NCBI GenBank assembly: GCA_963769605.1
Contig: CAVYML010000009.1
Location: 1,612,001 to 1,676,000 of the forward strand
DNA: 64,000 bases
Direction of reading: 5' to 3'
Source of the DNA: Fen-1254 sp963769605
GTDB taxonomy: Bacteria > Bacteroidota > Ignavibacteria > UBA10030
The translations under genes were made by a program, and so were the position numbers. This document shows, piece after piece, positions 8,407-17,884 of the stretch (its first letter is position 1; each line of letters starts with the position of its first letter). The notes under the pieces were generated by a model. It ran no database searches. It was not told the origin of the DNA and was given only the letters and a program-made list of their open reading frames with translations.

Positions 8407-9399
8407 TTATGGGTTTTTTCTTAAAAGAGTTGAGGACAAACCGGCCTCAAGCATAACAAGCGCCAGACCTGCGAGCAGCCATCCGCCGTACAATTCCGAA
8501 TAGCGTTTGTACGCAGTGACATCGATTTTTGTGCGTTCCAATTTATCGATTTCTTTATAAATGTTCTTTAATGTTCTATTGTCGGTCGCACGAAAATATT
8601 TTCCGCCGGTCATATCTGCAATTTGAGTCAGCGCTTTTTCATCCAGGTCGACCGGAATCATCTGGCGTCGGATACCGAACGGTGTCTGCACCGGATACGG
8701 AGCTTCTCCCTGTGCGCCGACACCGACCGTATAAATACGAACACCGTACGTTGCCGCAATGCGCGCCGCGGTTATCGGATCGATTTCCCCCCTGTTGTTG
8801 ACGCCGTCCGTCAGCAGGATCATTACTCTGCTTTTTGCTTTGCTGTCTTTCATTCGGTTTACACCGTTAGCTATTGCAAGCCCGATCGCTGTCCCGTCTT
8901 CGATCATTCCGTTCTTTACTTCCTTCAGAAGACTCTTTAGAACCGGATAATCTGTCGTAAGAGGGCATTGTGTAAAACTCTGTGCGGAGAAAACGACAAG
9001 CCCTATGCGGTCGTTTGAACGACCGTCAATAAAATCGGACGCTACTTGTTTTGCCGCTTCGATACGGTTCGGATTGAAGTCTTCCGCCACCATACTTCCC
9101 GAAAGATCGATTTCCAAAACAATGTCGATGCCTTCGGTAGAAATATTTTGCCTGTTAGAAACCGATTGCGGCCGCGCCAGCGCGAGGATGAACAAAGCGA
9201 GCGCACCCACGCGGAGCACAAGCGGCGTATTGGAAAGGCGTTCCCGCAAAGATGGCGGAATAGCGCTTAAAATTTTAAGCGATGAGAATTGCAATTCCAC
9301 TTGGAGAAGCCGGCGGCGGCGCCAAAGGTAATAACCGATGATCGGAAGCAGCAGCAGCAGCCATAAGAATTCCGGATTTGCAAATCGATCACCGAACAT
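8407..9399 (-). CDS. batA: BatA: VWA-domain membrane protein
   Basis: 330 residues. Two N-terminal membrane segments (about 10-26 and 58-77) precede a VWA domain (about 90-285) with the metal-coordinating MIDAS motif DLSGS near residue 98. A C-terminal membrane helix ends the protein (about 305-325). This is the BatA arrangement; the domain probably binds a divalent ion and a protein partner. The start overlaps the preceding DUF4381-like gene by 11 bases, indicating translational coupling. Together with batBC, DUF58 and MoxR it forms the classic MoxR-VWA AAA+ module. Confidence 0.9.
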   Translation of the reverse strand: MFGDRFANPEFLWLLLLLPIIGYYLWRRRRLLQVELQFSSLKILSAIPPSLRERLSNTPLVLRVGALALFILALARPQSVSNRQNISTEGIDIVLEIDLSGSMVAEDFNPNRIEAAKQVASDFIDGRSNDRIGLVVFSAQSFTQCPLTTDYPVLKSLLKEVKNGMIEDGTAIGLAIANGVNRMKDSKAKSRVMILLTDGVNNRGEIDPITAARIAATYGVRIYTVGVGAQGEAPYPVQTPFGIRRQMIPVDLDEKALTQIADMTGGKYFRATDNRTLKNIYKEIDKLERTKIDVTAYKRYSELYGGWLLAGLALVMLEAGLSSTLLRKNP

Positions 9400-10333
9400 G
9401 AGCCTCCACCTCCTTTGTTTCTGCCGCCGCTGCGGTTTCTTCTTTGGGAATCATGGCGCGTACAATGCCGTACGCCAGCTGCATCTCCTTTTCATGATCG
9501 GAGGGTGAGGGTTGATACTTCGCAAATTTGACCAGATCTGCAATCAGAAAAAATGTCTCCATATCGTTCCAGACCTTCAGCGCTTCCGGAACTTGTTTCA
9601 TCTGCACGAGAATCTCATCGCTTGTCATCTCAAGGGCAACAATAGACCATCGTTTTTCAAAGAAGAGACGGATAATTTCCGTCGTATCGGAATAATATTG
9701 TTTGACGAGTCCCTGCTGCCATAATTTTTTTTCTTCCAAAATGCGAAGCGCCGCAAGGGCCTCGCGATGAGGAGGAACTGCAATTTTAATCATGCTCAGT
9801 GCGTCCGCTTTTTGCTTTTTCTTTTTCCGGTAGACATAATATGCCGCGCCGGCTCCGGCAAGGAGAAGAATTGCAATGATATACGGCAGATAATCTATTA
9901 AGAGCCACGGAGCGGACAACGGTTTTTTGACGTCCTTAATGTCTCCTTTCGGATCGAACGCCATGCCGGCGAGAGTTAAAAACATCGGATTAGTGTATGC
10001 AGTTTTCGGCGTTGTGTCGTTCTTGACAAAATATTGGAATGGAATGGGCGGAAGATACGCTCTGCCGGAATCGGTTTTCGAGAGGCGCAGGAGCCAGATC
10101 GGCTCTTTACCGCTGCGTTCCATTTTGATCACCTCAAACAATCCGACGCTGTCCTTAACAACCGGAGCGATTGAATCAACAACGCTCTGGATTGCTCCCG
10201 TGATATGCACGTCAATCCAGTCCCCGATGCGATATGTTTCCGCATCGGTTTTTGCCGATAGGCGGACGGGTTCCTGTGCAGCGGCAATGCCGGCAGCGGC
10301 AATCATGAGTATGAAAATTTTCCGTATCAACAA
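9389..10333 (-). CDS. DUF4381-like membrane protein of the bat operon
   Basis: 314 residues. A signal peptide (1-19, ending AAAQ) is followed by a beta-rich periplasmic region (about 20-135), one membrane helix (about 146-168) with a basic stop-transfer run RKKKKQK, and a helical cytoplasmic region (about 175-300). The helical region resembles the tail of BatD and DUF4381 proteins, which commonly sit between the DUF58 and VWA genes. The operon therefore has two BatD-like proteins, this one and BatD itself. No enzymatic motif is visible. Seven bases separate it from the DUF58 stop. Confidence 0.75.
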   Translation of the reverse strand: MLIRKIFILMIAAAGIAAAQEPVRLSAKTDAETYRIGDWIDVHITGAIQSVVDSIAPVVKDSVGLFEVIKMERSGKEPIWLLRLSKTDSGRAYLPPIPFQYFVKNDTTPKTAYTNPMFLTLAGMAFDPKGDIKDVKKPLSAPWLLIDYLPYIIAILLLAGAGAAYYVYRKKKKQKADALSMIKIAVPPHREALAALRILEEKKLWQQGLVKQYYSDTTEIIRLFFEKRWSIVALEMTSDEILVQMKQVPEALKVWNDMETFFLIADLVKFAKYQPSPSDHEKEMQLAYGIVRAMIPKEETAAAAETKEVEAHVR

Positions 10334-10340
10334 TGTTCCG

Positions 10341-11216
10341 TTACCTTCTTCGTTCTCGCAGGCGGAAAAAATCCGTCAGCGGTTTTAAATACGGCTGGTC
10401 GAGCCGGATAACGACTTCATCCAGATGCGACCGGACAAAAAGTGTCTTGCGAGTTTGATGCATGCTCCGGCTGCTTTCGCTGAACCGCCGCCGTGTTTCC
10501 GCGTCCGATGTATCGATAACACGCATTGCTCCGCTTTCTGCATCCCGCAGTCTAACGAGGCCGATGCTGGGCAGGAACGATTCACGCGGATCCTGCAGCA
10601 CCACACCTATAAGGTCGTGCCGTTTTCCCGCAATCCGCAGCGCCGCTTCATATCCGTTGTCCATAAAATCGGAAAGAACAAACACGATACTGCGTTTCTT
10701 CTGGATATGATTGAGATATTCCAGACCGCTCTTGATGCTTGTTGCCGGTTCGGCGGGCTCGAACGACAGAAGCTCGCGGATAATACGCAGTGCGTGGCCG
10801 CGTCCCTTGCGGGGAGGAACAAATTTTTCGATCCGGCCCGTAAAAAGAATGAGCCCGACCTTATCGTTGTTCTTCATGGCTGAAAACGCAAGCACTGCGC
10901 TAATCTCCGCCGCAACATCGCGCTTAAGTGCGCTTTGTGAGCCGAAGAACTGCGATCCGCTCATATCGACCACAAGCATGACGGTTAATTCGCGCTCTTC
11001 TTCGAAGATCTTGATAAATGGGCGGTCGAAACGGGCCGTAACATTCCAATCGATTGTACGGATATCGTCGCCGAACTGATATTCCCGTACCTCGGAAAAT
11101 TCCATACCGCGCCCTTTAAAAACGCTGTGGTATTCGCCGGAAAAGACCTGATTGACAAGTCCCCGCGTTCGAATTTCCAGCTGTCTTACTTTTTTAAGAA
11201 GTTCTTTTGTTTCCAC
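10341..11216 (-). CDS. DUF58 domain protein (VWA-like), MoxR partner
   Basis: 291 residues from a GTG at 11216. The open frame extends 23 codons further upstream, but that part is encoded by the intergenic word repeats and does not fit the family, whereas VETKELLKKVRQLEIRTRG is a typical DUF58 beginning. A good Shine-Dalgarno is not visible before the GTG. The core shows the family hallmarks: GxGxEFxExREYxxGDDxRxIDWNxxAR near residues 40-65, then a degenerate VWA fold with MIDAS-like DMSGS near residue 85. DUF58 proteins are genetically tied to MoxR ATPases. There are no membrane helices, so it is cytoplasmic. Confidence 0.85.
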   Translation of the reverse strand: METKELLKKVRQLEIRTRGLVNQVFSGEYHSVFKGRGMEFSEVREYQFGDDIRTIDWNVTARFDRPFIKIFEEERELTVMLVVDMSGSQFFGSQSALKRDVAAEISAVLAFSAMKNNDKVGLILFTGRIEKFVPPRKGRGHALRIIRELLSFEPAEPATSIKSGLEYLNHIQKKRSIVFVLSDFMDNGYEAALRIAGKRHDLIGVVLQDPRESFLPSIGLVRLRDAESGAMRVIDTSDAETRRRFSESSRSMHQTRKTLFVRSHLDEVVIRLDQPYLKPLTDFFRLRERRR

Positions 11217-11338
11217 GGTGTAAAATAGTAAACTGTAAACTGCAAACTGTAAATAGTAAAAAGAACAAAACAACCGAACAATCACTAAGAACTAAGCACC
11301 ACGAACCAAGCCTACGAACCAAGAACCACGAACTATTC
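11217..11338 (-). repeat. Intergenic word-repeat spacer between moxR and DUF58
   Basis: On the transcribed minus strand this holds GTTCGTGGTTCTTGGTTCG and GCTTAGTTCTTAG words (11280-11335) and a TTTACAGTTTGCAGTTTAC run (11225-11255). The same families recur near 6.6, 17.0, 27.9, 29.8 and 35.8 kb. Confidence 0.7.
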
Positions 11339-12322
11339 TCACGGTACCTCCACCGCGTTCAAAATTTCGATAACAATATTTTCCGAAGTTATTTCTTCCG
11401 CCTCGGCTTCGTACGTGACCGCAATGCGGTGACGCAGAACATCGGGGCAGATTGCGCGTACATCTTCCGGAATGACATATCCGCGGCGTTTGATAAAGGC
11501 GTGCGCCTTGGATGCGAGTGCAAGACTAATAGATGCACGGGGTGATGCGCCGTAGCTGATGAGCGGTACGAGTTTTTCCAGCTTATATTTTTTCGGATCG
11601 CGTGTTGCAAAAACAATATCCAGAATATAGCGTTCGATTTTTTCATCCATATACACCTGCCTGACCGCATCGCGCGCGGAAAGAATTTCTCTTACCGAAA
11701 CAATGGGCTTGATTTCTTTCTCATCTCCGGCGACATTTTGCCGCATAATCGAAAGTTCCTCTTCACGCGAAGGGTAGCCGATTTTTACTTTAAGCATAAA
11801 ACGATCGATTTGCGCTTCGGGCAGCGGGTATGTGCCCTCCTGTTCAATCGGATTTTGCGTGGCAAGCACAAGAAACGGTTCTTCCAGTTTATATGTTTCC
11901 TCGCCGATCGTAACCTGGCGTTCCTGCATAGCTTCGAGCAAAGCGCTTTGAACTTTAGCGGGGGCGCGGTTAATTTCGTCCGCGAGAATAAAATTTGCAA
12001 AGATAGGACCGCGGCGTGTGAAAAATTTTCCATCTTTCTGATTGTAGATCATCGTTCCTACAAGATCGGCGGGCAGCAGGTCGGGTGTGAACTGAATCCG
12101 CTGAAATTTTGCATTAATGGCGGATGACAGAGTTTTAATTGTCAGTGTTTTTGCCAGACCCGGAACACCTTCCAGCAAAATATGTCCGTTGCACAGTAAG
12201 CCTATCAATAAACGGTCGACCATATGTTTTTGTCCGACGATAACTTTTCCGACTTCGCCCGTCAGTCTATCGACAAATGCGCTCTCGCGCTGGATCATCT
12301 CGTTGATGGTTTTAATATCCAC
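11339..12322 (-). CDS. moxR: MoxR-family AAA+ ATPase
   Basis: 327 residues from a GTG at 12322, chosen because AAGGAG lies six bases upstream; the open frame continues to 12502 but that extension does not match the family. Walker A is GVPGLAKT near residue 50, Walker B is FILADEINRAPAK near 115, with sensor 1 ATQNPIEQEGTYPLPEAQIDRFM around 150-172. This is the MoxR subgroup of AAA+ chaperones that remodel VWA-protein partners. It heads the operon moxR-DUF58-DUF4381-batA-batBC-batD-batE. The 294 bases to the divergent ldh gene (12323-12616) must contain both promoters; I see no clear operator there. Confidence 0.92.
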   Translation of the reverse strand: MDIKTINEMIQRESAFVDRLTGEVGKVIVGQKHMVDRLLIGLLCNGHILLEGVPGLAKTLTIKTLSSAINAKFQRIQFTPDLLPADLVGTMIYNQKDGKFFTRRGPIFANFILADEINRAPAKVQSALLEAMQERQVTIGEETYKLEEPFLVLATQNPIEQEGTYPLPEAQIDRFMLKVKIGYPSREEELSIMRQNVAGDEKEIKPIVSVREILSARDAVRQVYMDEKIERYILDIVFATRDPKKYKLEKLVPLISYGASPRASISLALASKAHAFIKRRGYVIPEDVRAICPDVLRHRIAVTYEAEAEEITSENIVIEILNAVEVP

Positions 12323-12616
12323 GCGTTTCTCCTTATTTGTTTTTAATACGATTCCAATTATATTGAGACGAGGAACACTGCGTTGACGTTCCCGCAAATA
12401 TTCTTTAAAATAAAGCGAGCCACGCAACAAATCTTTCTGCGACTTGAAGGCGGCTCGGAAGCAACTCTCATCGTGAAAATGTACAAAGAAATCGCCGTTC
12501 ATGCAATATTTCGGGAATACCCGGCGGAACCATAGGGAGCGTTTTCCTGTTCAATAATATGAACTTAAACTATCAGCTCTCACATTTGGATTGGAAGGCG
12601 GATTTAAAGACTAAAC

Positions 12617-13570
12617 ATGCTTGAACATCAAGTTTCACAAAAAGTCGGAATTGTCGGCACGGGTATGGTCGGATCGTCGTTTGCGTATGCGCTGATGCAG
12701 CGCGGCATTGCTTCCGAAATGGTGCTGATTAACAATATTGTTGAACGCGCGGTCGGCGAAATGATGGATTTGAATCACGGACTTTCGTTTGCCAGGCCGA
12801 TGAAAATTATCGCCGGCGATTATGAAGACCTATCCGGCGCCAAGGTCGTTGTCGTCACGGCCGGCGCGGCACAAAGCCCGGGGGAATCCCGCCTGGACCT
12901 CCTTGCGCGCAACGCGGAAATCTTCCATTCCGTCATTTCGCAGATCGTCAAATATAATCCGAACGGTATTATTCTCGTGGCAACGAATCCGGTAGACATT
13001 CTTACATATATCTCTCTCAAAGAGTCGAAACTGCCGCCGGCAAAAGTTATCGGATCCGGCACGATTCTGGACACGTCGCGTTTTCGCTTTCTGCTCGGAC
13101 AGTATTACGGCGTGGATACGCGCAGCGTGCATGCCTACATTCTCGGCGAGCATGGCGACAGCGAAATTCCGATCTGGAGTCTTGCAAATATCGGAGGTGT
13201 GCGGCTGCAGGAATTCGCCCCGCTCCAAAACAAGACGTACAGCCAGGAAGATATGAACCGGATATTCACAAGTGTCCGTGATGCTGCATACGAAATCATC
13301 AAGCGAAAGGGATCCACCTATTATGCTATCGGACTCGGCTTGCTGTCGATTGTGGAAGCGATTCTGGGAAACTACCGGTCTGTGCTTTCCGTTTCTTCGC
13401 TTATGACCGGACAATACGGCATCAGCGATATTTGCCTCAGCCTCCCCTGCGTTGTCGGAGAAAACGGCATCGAAGAAATCCTGACCATCACGATGAATAC
13501 GGAAGAGCAGGAAGGATTGCGCGCTTCCGCGGAAAAATTAAAAACGACGCTGCACGCGCTTTGCAGTTAA
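12617..13570 (+). CDS. ldh: L-lactate dehydrogenase
   Basis: 317 residues. The Rossmann motif GIVGTGMVG is at 11-19. The substrate-specificity position is Gln86 (in TAGAAQSPGESR), the residue expected for lactate rather than the Arg of malate dehydrogenases. Arg92 and the catalytic His in ILGEHGDSE are present, as is the DTSRFR substrate-binding segment. It would interconvert pyruvate and L-lactate with NADH in the cytoplasm. One oddity: the acidic residue that normally ends the second beta strand and selects NAD (VLID) is Asn here (VLIN, residue 39), which may loosen coenzyme preference. No strong ribosome site is visible. A palindromic terminator follows. Confidence 0.9.
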   Translation: MLEHQVSQKVGIVGTGMVGSSFAYALMQRGIASEMVLINNIVERAVGEMMDLNHGLSFARPMKIIAGDYEDLSGAKVVVVTAGAAQSPGESRLDLLARNAEIFHSVISQIVKYNPNGIILVATNPVDILTYISLKESKLPPAKVIGSGTILDTSRFRFLLGQYYGVDTRSVHAYILGEHGDSEIPIWSLANIGGVRLQEFAPLQNKTYSQEDMNRIFTSVRDAAYEIIKRKGSTYYAIGLGLLSIVEAILGNYRSVLSVSSLMTGQYGISDICLSLPCVVGENGIEEILTITMNTEEQEGLRASAEKLKTTLHALCS

Positions 13571-13589
13571 GAGTCGTTTTCATTTCAAA

Positions 13590-13634
13590 CAAAAAAAAGC
13601 GGAAAGATCGGCGATCTTTCCGCTTCTTTATTTA
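13590..13634. terminator. Bidirectional terminator between ldh and amt
   Basis: agcggaaagatc (13598-13609) and gatctttccgct (13613-13624) form a perfect 12-bp stem with a 3-base loop. An A-run lies on the left and a T-rich run on the right, so it can end transcription from both ldh and the convergent amt. Confidence 0.9.
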
Positions 13635-13676
13635 TTCCGAAGCCGTGTTTAAAAATTATTTCAAACCGGCGGTTTT

Positions 13677-14903
13677 CTAAAAGATATAACCGCTTTCTTC
13701 GTGCTGGCTCAAATCGAGTCCTACCGATTCTTCTTCGGCTGTGACACGAACACCCATAATCTTATCCAGAACTTTTAGAAGAATCCATGTCACACTGAAG
13801 GAATACAGGACGACGGCAAGGATGCTTACTGCCTGGACACCGAGCAGCGCCGAGTTTCCCAGCAAGAGTCCATCCGCACCTGCAGCATTGATTGCGCGCG
13901 AAGCCAAAATTCCGGTCGCCAGAGCGCCGAATATTCCGCCTACACCATGCACACCGACTGCATCGAGTGAATCGTCGAAATCGAAAATATTTTTTATGCC
14001 GATTCCGTAATAACAAACCGCTCCGACTGCAAGACCGATCACAAGTGCTGCAAGCGGACCGACAAAACCGGCGGCCGGCGTAATACCGACCAAACCAGCA
14101 ACGCATCCGGAGGCTGCACCGAGCATAGTCGGCTTTCCCCGCATCTTCCATTCGACCAATACCCATGAGAACGTCGCACCCGCAGCGGCAATATGCGTGG
14201 CAAGAAATGCCGATGTCGCTAAGGCGCCGGAAGCCAGCGCGCTTCCGCCGTTAAAACCGAACCAGCCGAACCAGAGCATGGCGGCACCAAGAAGTGTCAT
14301 GGTCAAATTATGCGGTGGCATCAGATCATGTCCGTGGCCGCGGCGCTTGCCGACAATGAAAGCCGCTGCTAAAGCCGAAACGCCCGAGCTGATATGCACG
14401 ACAAGACCGCCGGCAAAATCGAGTGCGCCGAGATTATGAATCCAGCCGCCCACGCCCCAGACCCAATGCGCAATCGGATCGTAAACGATCGTCGACCAGA
14501 GAAAAAGGAAAATAACGTATGCCGAAAATTTAAAACGTTCGGCAAAAGCGCCGGTGATCAGCGCAGGTGTAATAACAGCAAACATCATCTGAAACAGCAT
14601 AAAAGCCTGATGCGGAACAGTCGCTGCGTAGTCCGGATTCGGTTCCAGCCCTACTCCATTCAAGCCGATCCAGGATAGATTACCGATCAGATGATGAAAA
14701 TCGGGACCAAAAGCAAGGCTGTAACCGAAAAGAACCCACTGAATGGTCACAATTCCCAGAGCGATAAAGCTCTGCATAATAGTGCCCAGAACATTTTTTT
14801 TGCGAACCATGCCGCCATAAAACAATGCCAGACCCGGAGTCATCAGCATAACAAATGCCGTCGAGACAAGAAGCCATGTCGTATCGCCTGTGTCTATTCT
14901 CAT
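13677..14903 (-). CDS. amt: Ammonium transporter Amt
   Basis: 408 residues with about eleven membrane helices. Family signatures are visible: the N-terminal PGLALFYGGMVRKKN, a His in AHWVWGVGGWI near residue 155, and the second pore His in AVGVHGVGGIFG near 320, which form the twin-His site of Amt/MEP channels. It carries ammonium or ammonia across the inner membrane. The ATG overlaps the glnK stop by four bases, the usual glnK-amtB pairing in which PII blocks the channel under nitrogen excess. The C-terminal tail is short. Confidence 0.95.
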   Translation of the reverse strand: MRIDTGDTTWLLVSTAFVMLMTPGLALFYGGMVRKKNVLGTIMQSFIALGIVTIQWVLFGYSLAFGPDFHHLIGNLSWIGLNGVGLEPNPDYAATVPHQAFMLFQMMFAVITPALITGAFAERFKFSAYVIFLFLWSTIVYDPIAHWVWGVGGWIHNLGALDFAGGLVVHISSGVSALAAAFIVGKRRGHGHDLMPPHNLTMTLLGAAMLWFGWFGFNGGSALASGALATSAFLATHIAAAGATFSWVLVEWKMRGKPTMLGAASGCVAGLVGITPAAGFVGPLAALVIGLAVGAVCYYGIGIKNIFDFDDSLDAVGVHGVGGIFGALATGILASRAINAAGADGLLLGNSALLGVQAVSILAVVLYSFSVTWILLKVLDKIMGVRVTAEEESVGLDLSQHEESGYIF

Positions 14904-15238
14904 AATGCACCGTCTCCTGATTCTTCCGTGCGTACACGGATGGCATCGTTGACCGGCAGAACGAAAATTTTTCCATCGCCGACCTGTCCGGTTTTTGAAA
15001 ACTTAATAATTGTTGCAAGGGCATGTTCGACCTGATCGTCCGGAACGATAAGTTCCAATTTAACTTTCGGAAGAAAATCGATATGATATTCCGAACCTCG
15101 ATAAACTTCGGTATGCCCTTTCTGTCTTCCGAAACCTTTTACTTCGGTTACGCTCATTCCCCGGAAACCCGCTTCAAGAAGCGCTTCACGCACTTCATCG
15201 AGTTTATGTGGACGTATAATGGCTTCTATCTTTTTCAT
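14900..15238 (-). CDS. glnK: PII nitrogen regulatory protein GlnK
   Basis: 112 residues, the canonical PII length. The T-loop carries Tyr51 in EVYRGSEY, the uridylylation site in proteobacterial PII. The B-loop (TGQVGDGKIF, about 83-92) binds ATP/ADP, and the C-loop RVRTEE is near 103-108. It senses 2-oxoglutarate and adenylate charge and gates Amt. Upstream (15239-15396, 158 bases) I looked for a sigma-54 -24/-12 promoter and found none. Whether the Tyr is modified in this organism is unknown. Confidence 0.95.
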   Translation of the reverse strand: MKKIEAIIRPHKLDEVREALLEAGFRGMSVTEVKGFGRQKGHTEVYRGSEYHIDFLPKVKLELIVPDDQVEHALATIIKFSKTGQVGDGKIFVLPVNDAIRVRTEESGDGAL

Positions 15239-15396
15239 GGAATCCTTTCTAAAGGTGATTGTATTGCGAACTTAAATAATAAAGGTAAACAACTCTAACG
15301 GCTTAAAATTATAAGTTATTTTTTAAAAAAGCAAGCATAATAGCAAGACAAGAAAAACGCAGAGTTAGTCACAGCGGCGGGCTGCAGCAAGATTCT

Positions 15397-16883
15397 TTAT
15401 GACCGGCCGGCTCCGATCATGCACTCGCTGCATTGTTTCTCGGAACAGAAATAATTGTATAATTGGATTGCTCCTTGCTGCATGGAAGCGGTGTTCAACA
15501 AGAAGCGTCCCCTGACGACCTGACTTTCTATCATTCGCAGTATGCCATTCTGCTCTCTCGCCGGAGAGGAAACAAAGAGAGCATGCGTACGTTCCCGGAC
15601 AGGCGTGTCTTTGAAGATACGCGCATAGAGGAGCGCGACCGGAAAAACCGTATTTACTAAAAGCTCGCGAATCCTCGTTTCACCCAGCGCCGTGATTCTT
15701 GCAGTTGGGGAAGGGGGATGTTGAAATGAATAATGCCGCTTCCAGAAATCGTTTGTTTCTATCTGAAACATCCGGAGAAGTTCAGATTCTTTTACCTCCG
15801 GCGATTTAAGCAATTGAATGATGCGCCTAAACAAATCGTCGTGACGGATCGAATGGATAAGCTGTACAGCAGCGGCAATCCGGAGAGGAGGAAAATTGTA
15901 CGGGCGCGTAGGAAAAAATCTCCATTCTGCCTCGTGAATAATTTCTCCCCGATAATGAAGGCGAAAATTTTTCCATTGTTTTCTGAGCAAGCGCACATAC
16001 CGGCGTGATTCAGGATTTCTTACAGCCTTATCCCCCGGAAGCAATCCGGCAATGCCGAACAGGGCTGCTTCCAGATTGAAGTTTTCTATTCGGGACTCCC
16101 ATTCTTTGATTTTTCCAATCGTGGCATTTTGTGCAAGTTTTATGAAAGGTTCGCGGTTTTTGCCGTATCCCAGTCCCTCCATCAATCCTTCATAGAGAAG
16201 CTGTTCCCACAATTCTTTTCGAGAAAAATCTTTTTGTGTCAGTTCCGGCATGGACAGCAATCGAGCTTCTTCCACAGCAGCCGTCTCGTACCGCAGCGGC
16301 TGTTCATATACGGCATGTATTCGTTCCCGCACAAGCTGCCTCAGCCGTTCTTCAAACCGGCGGATTTTAAGTTCGATCCTCATAGCGCCGAGTTTTTCAA
16401 GCCATGCATGGAGAGTTTCCTCCGGAATATTTTTTGCGAATGCATAGCATGGAAGTTTTTTAAGGCGACGTGTTCGTTCATCGAGAATCCCTTTTCGCCA
16501 GATCGTCTGCAGGGATTCGGAAAGAAAATCGCTTAGAACAAGCACGGGGATATGCCGGCCGGTTTGCACGATGGCAGGGGAAAGGTTTAAACCGATCTCC
16601 AGAACCACGTGAAGAATAACAGAGTTATAATGCGGGTCTTCCTGATGCTGATGCCGAAGCCAATCGAACGATGTACGATGAATCTCAATATCTCCCGCAT
16701 ATGTCGTACCGTCGATTTTTATTTTCGCGTTAAGAAAATCGGTCCAGATCCGAAGTTCTGCTTTCCGATCGAAAGAACTTCGAGCGGTTTTCCCTCCGCT
16801 GTGCGCAAACCAGTCCGCAGATATTGTTTGCTCCAGATGTGCTGTATAAATCGCTCGCGGATCGCACGTGAATGAAGCCGCAT
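15397..16883 (-). pseudogene. DUF2851 family gene with a single-base frameshift
   Basis: The start is the ATG at 16883 (MRLHSRAIRERFIQHIW), behind GGGGGAG. The first ~48 codons run in one frame to ...NFGSGP; the family sequence then continues in another frame as DFLNAKIKIDGTTYAGDIEIH. Joining them at about 16739-16742 needs one extra G (ggaccgat should be ggaccggat). This restores a 495-residue protein with the DUF2851 hallmarks GPDFLNAxI, GDIEIHxxSxDW and HxxDxxYxxVILHVV. The remaining C-terminal frame has no other break, so this is either very recent inactivation or a base-call error. DUF2851 proteins are common in Bacteroidota and Chlorobiota and have no known function. The longer open frame up to 16974 starts inside a repeat spacer and is not the true N-terminus. 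Confidence 0.85.
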
Positions 16884-16892
16884 AACTCCCCC

Positions 16893-17080
16893 AGATAGAA
16901 TTGCAAAATTCAAATTGCAAATTGGAAAAGGCAAAATTCAAATTGCAAATTGAAACTGATGCCCACGTTCCCAAAAATCAAAACAATAAAAGAACTAAAC
17001 AACACATCAACAATTTACTTCGAACCGCAACACTAAGAACTAAGAACTTTCTCTCTTCACAGTTTACCATTCACCGTTCT
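16893..17080 (-). repeat. Intergenic word-repeat spacer overlapping the pyrF 3' end
   Basis: It contains attgcaaaattcaaattgcaaattgg words (16898-16945), ctaagaactaagaact (17032-17047) and agtttaccattcaccgttct (17061-17080). The last block covers the final codons of pyrF, which ends at 17057. As in the other spacers, the GTTCTTAG and GGTGAATGG words read on the transcribed (minus) strand. Confidence 0.75.
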
Positions 17081-17884
17081 CAATCCATTAATCTCGTCCC
17101 TCAAGCGAAGCGTTTCCGCGCGCGCTGCTTCTGCAAAATCGTCTCCGGACGATGCATAGAGAATACTGCGGCTTGCATTGATCACAGCGCCGTATCCGTT
17201 CTTCGAGGATCCGTACCGTACCACCGATTTCAAATCTCCCCCTTGCTTGCCAATGCCGGGAAGAAGAATCGGCATGTCCGGAACGATTTTTCGAACCCGT
17301 TGCAATTCTTTCGGATGCGTCGCACCAACAACAAGTCCGATATTATCGGCAGTGTTCCATTGTTTTGCTTTGCGTACTATTTTTTCATAGAGAGGCATCG
17401 TACCGATTTTCAATCTCTGAAAATCATTCGATCCCGGATTAGATGTGAGTGCGAGAAGAAAGATGCCTTTCTCGGGGCGTTTTAGAAACGGCTCCACACT
17501 ATCGCTTCCCATATATGGATTGACCGTAACCGCATCGAAACCGAAATCTTCGAACAGCGACACGGCATAACGCTCCGCTGTGTTGCCGATGTCGCCACGC
17601 TTTGCATCTCCTATCGTGATGACTGAGTCTGGAATCAATTTCAATGTTTCGTGCAGTGCGAACATGCCGCGTTCTCCAAGCGCTTCATAAAATGCAAGGT
17701 TCGGTTTGTATGCGCACACAAGATCGTGCGTCGCTTCAATGATACGCTTGTTGAATTCTATAACGGCGTGTTCTAAAACCCGAACGGAGCCCGGAAATTT
17801 TTCCGGATCGGCATCGAGGCCGACGCAAACCAATGAATTTCTTTGTTGTTGAATTTCTTGCAGGCGTTTGTTAAAAGATTTCAT
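17057..17884 (-). CDS. pyrF: Orotidine 5'-phosphate decarboxylase
   Basis: 275 residues from the ATG at 17884 (MKSFNKRLQEIQQQRNS); the upstream 17 codons of the open frame do not fit the family. The catalytic motif DAKRGDI near residue 90 and the opening CVGLDADPEKFP identify the longer, type 2 group of OMP decarboxylases, with the GxGKQGGD phosphate-binding loop near residue 208. It makes UMP from OMP, the last step of de novo pyrimidine synthesis. The last residues (RTVNGKL) are encoded by the dispersed repeat GAACGGTGAATGGTAAACTG, so the stop codon lies inside repeat sequence. Confidence 0.93.
   Translation of the reverse strand: MKSFNKRLQEIQQQRNSLVCVGLDADPEKFPGSVRVLEHAVIEFNKRIIEATHDLVCAYKPNLAFYEALGERGMFALHETLKLIPDSVITIGDAKRGDIGNTAERYAVSLFEDFGFDAVTVNPYMGSDSVEPFLKRPEKGIFLLALTSNPGSNDFQRLKIGTMPLYEKIVRKAKQWNTADNIGLVVGATHPKELQRVRKIVPDMPILLPGIGKQGGDLKSVVRYGSSKNGYGAVINASRSILYASSGDDFAEAARAETLRLRDEINGLRTVNGKL

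Noticed and set aside
10341..11285. DUF58 start at 11285
   Set aside because: The extra N-terminal codons are encoded by the intergenic word repeats and do not match the family; the GTG at 11216 fits.
15239..15396. Sigma-54 promoter for glnK-amt
   Set aside because: Searched for TGGCAC-N5-TTGC on the minus strand and found nothing close.
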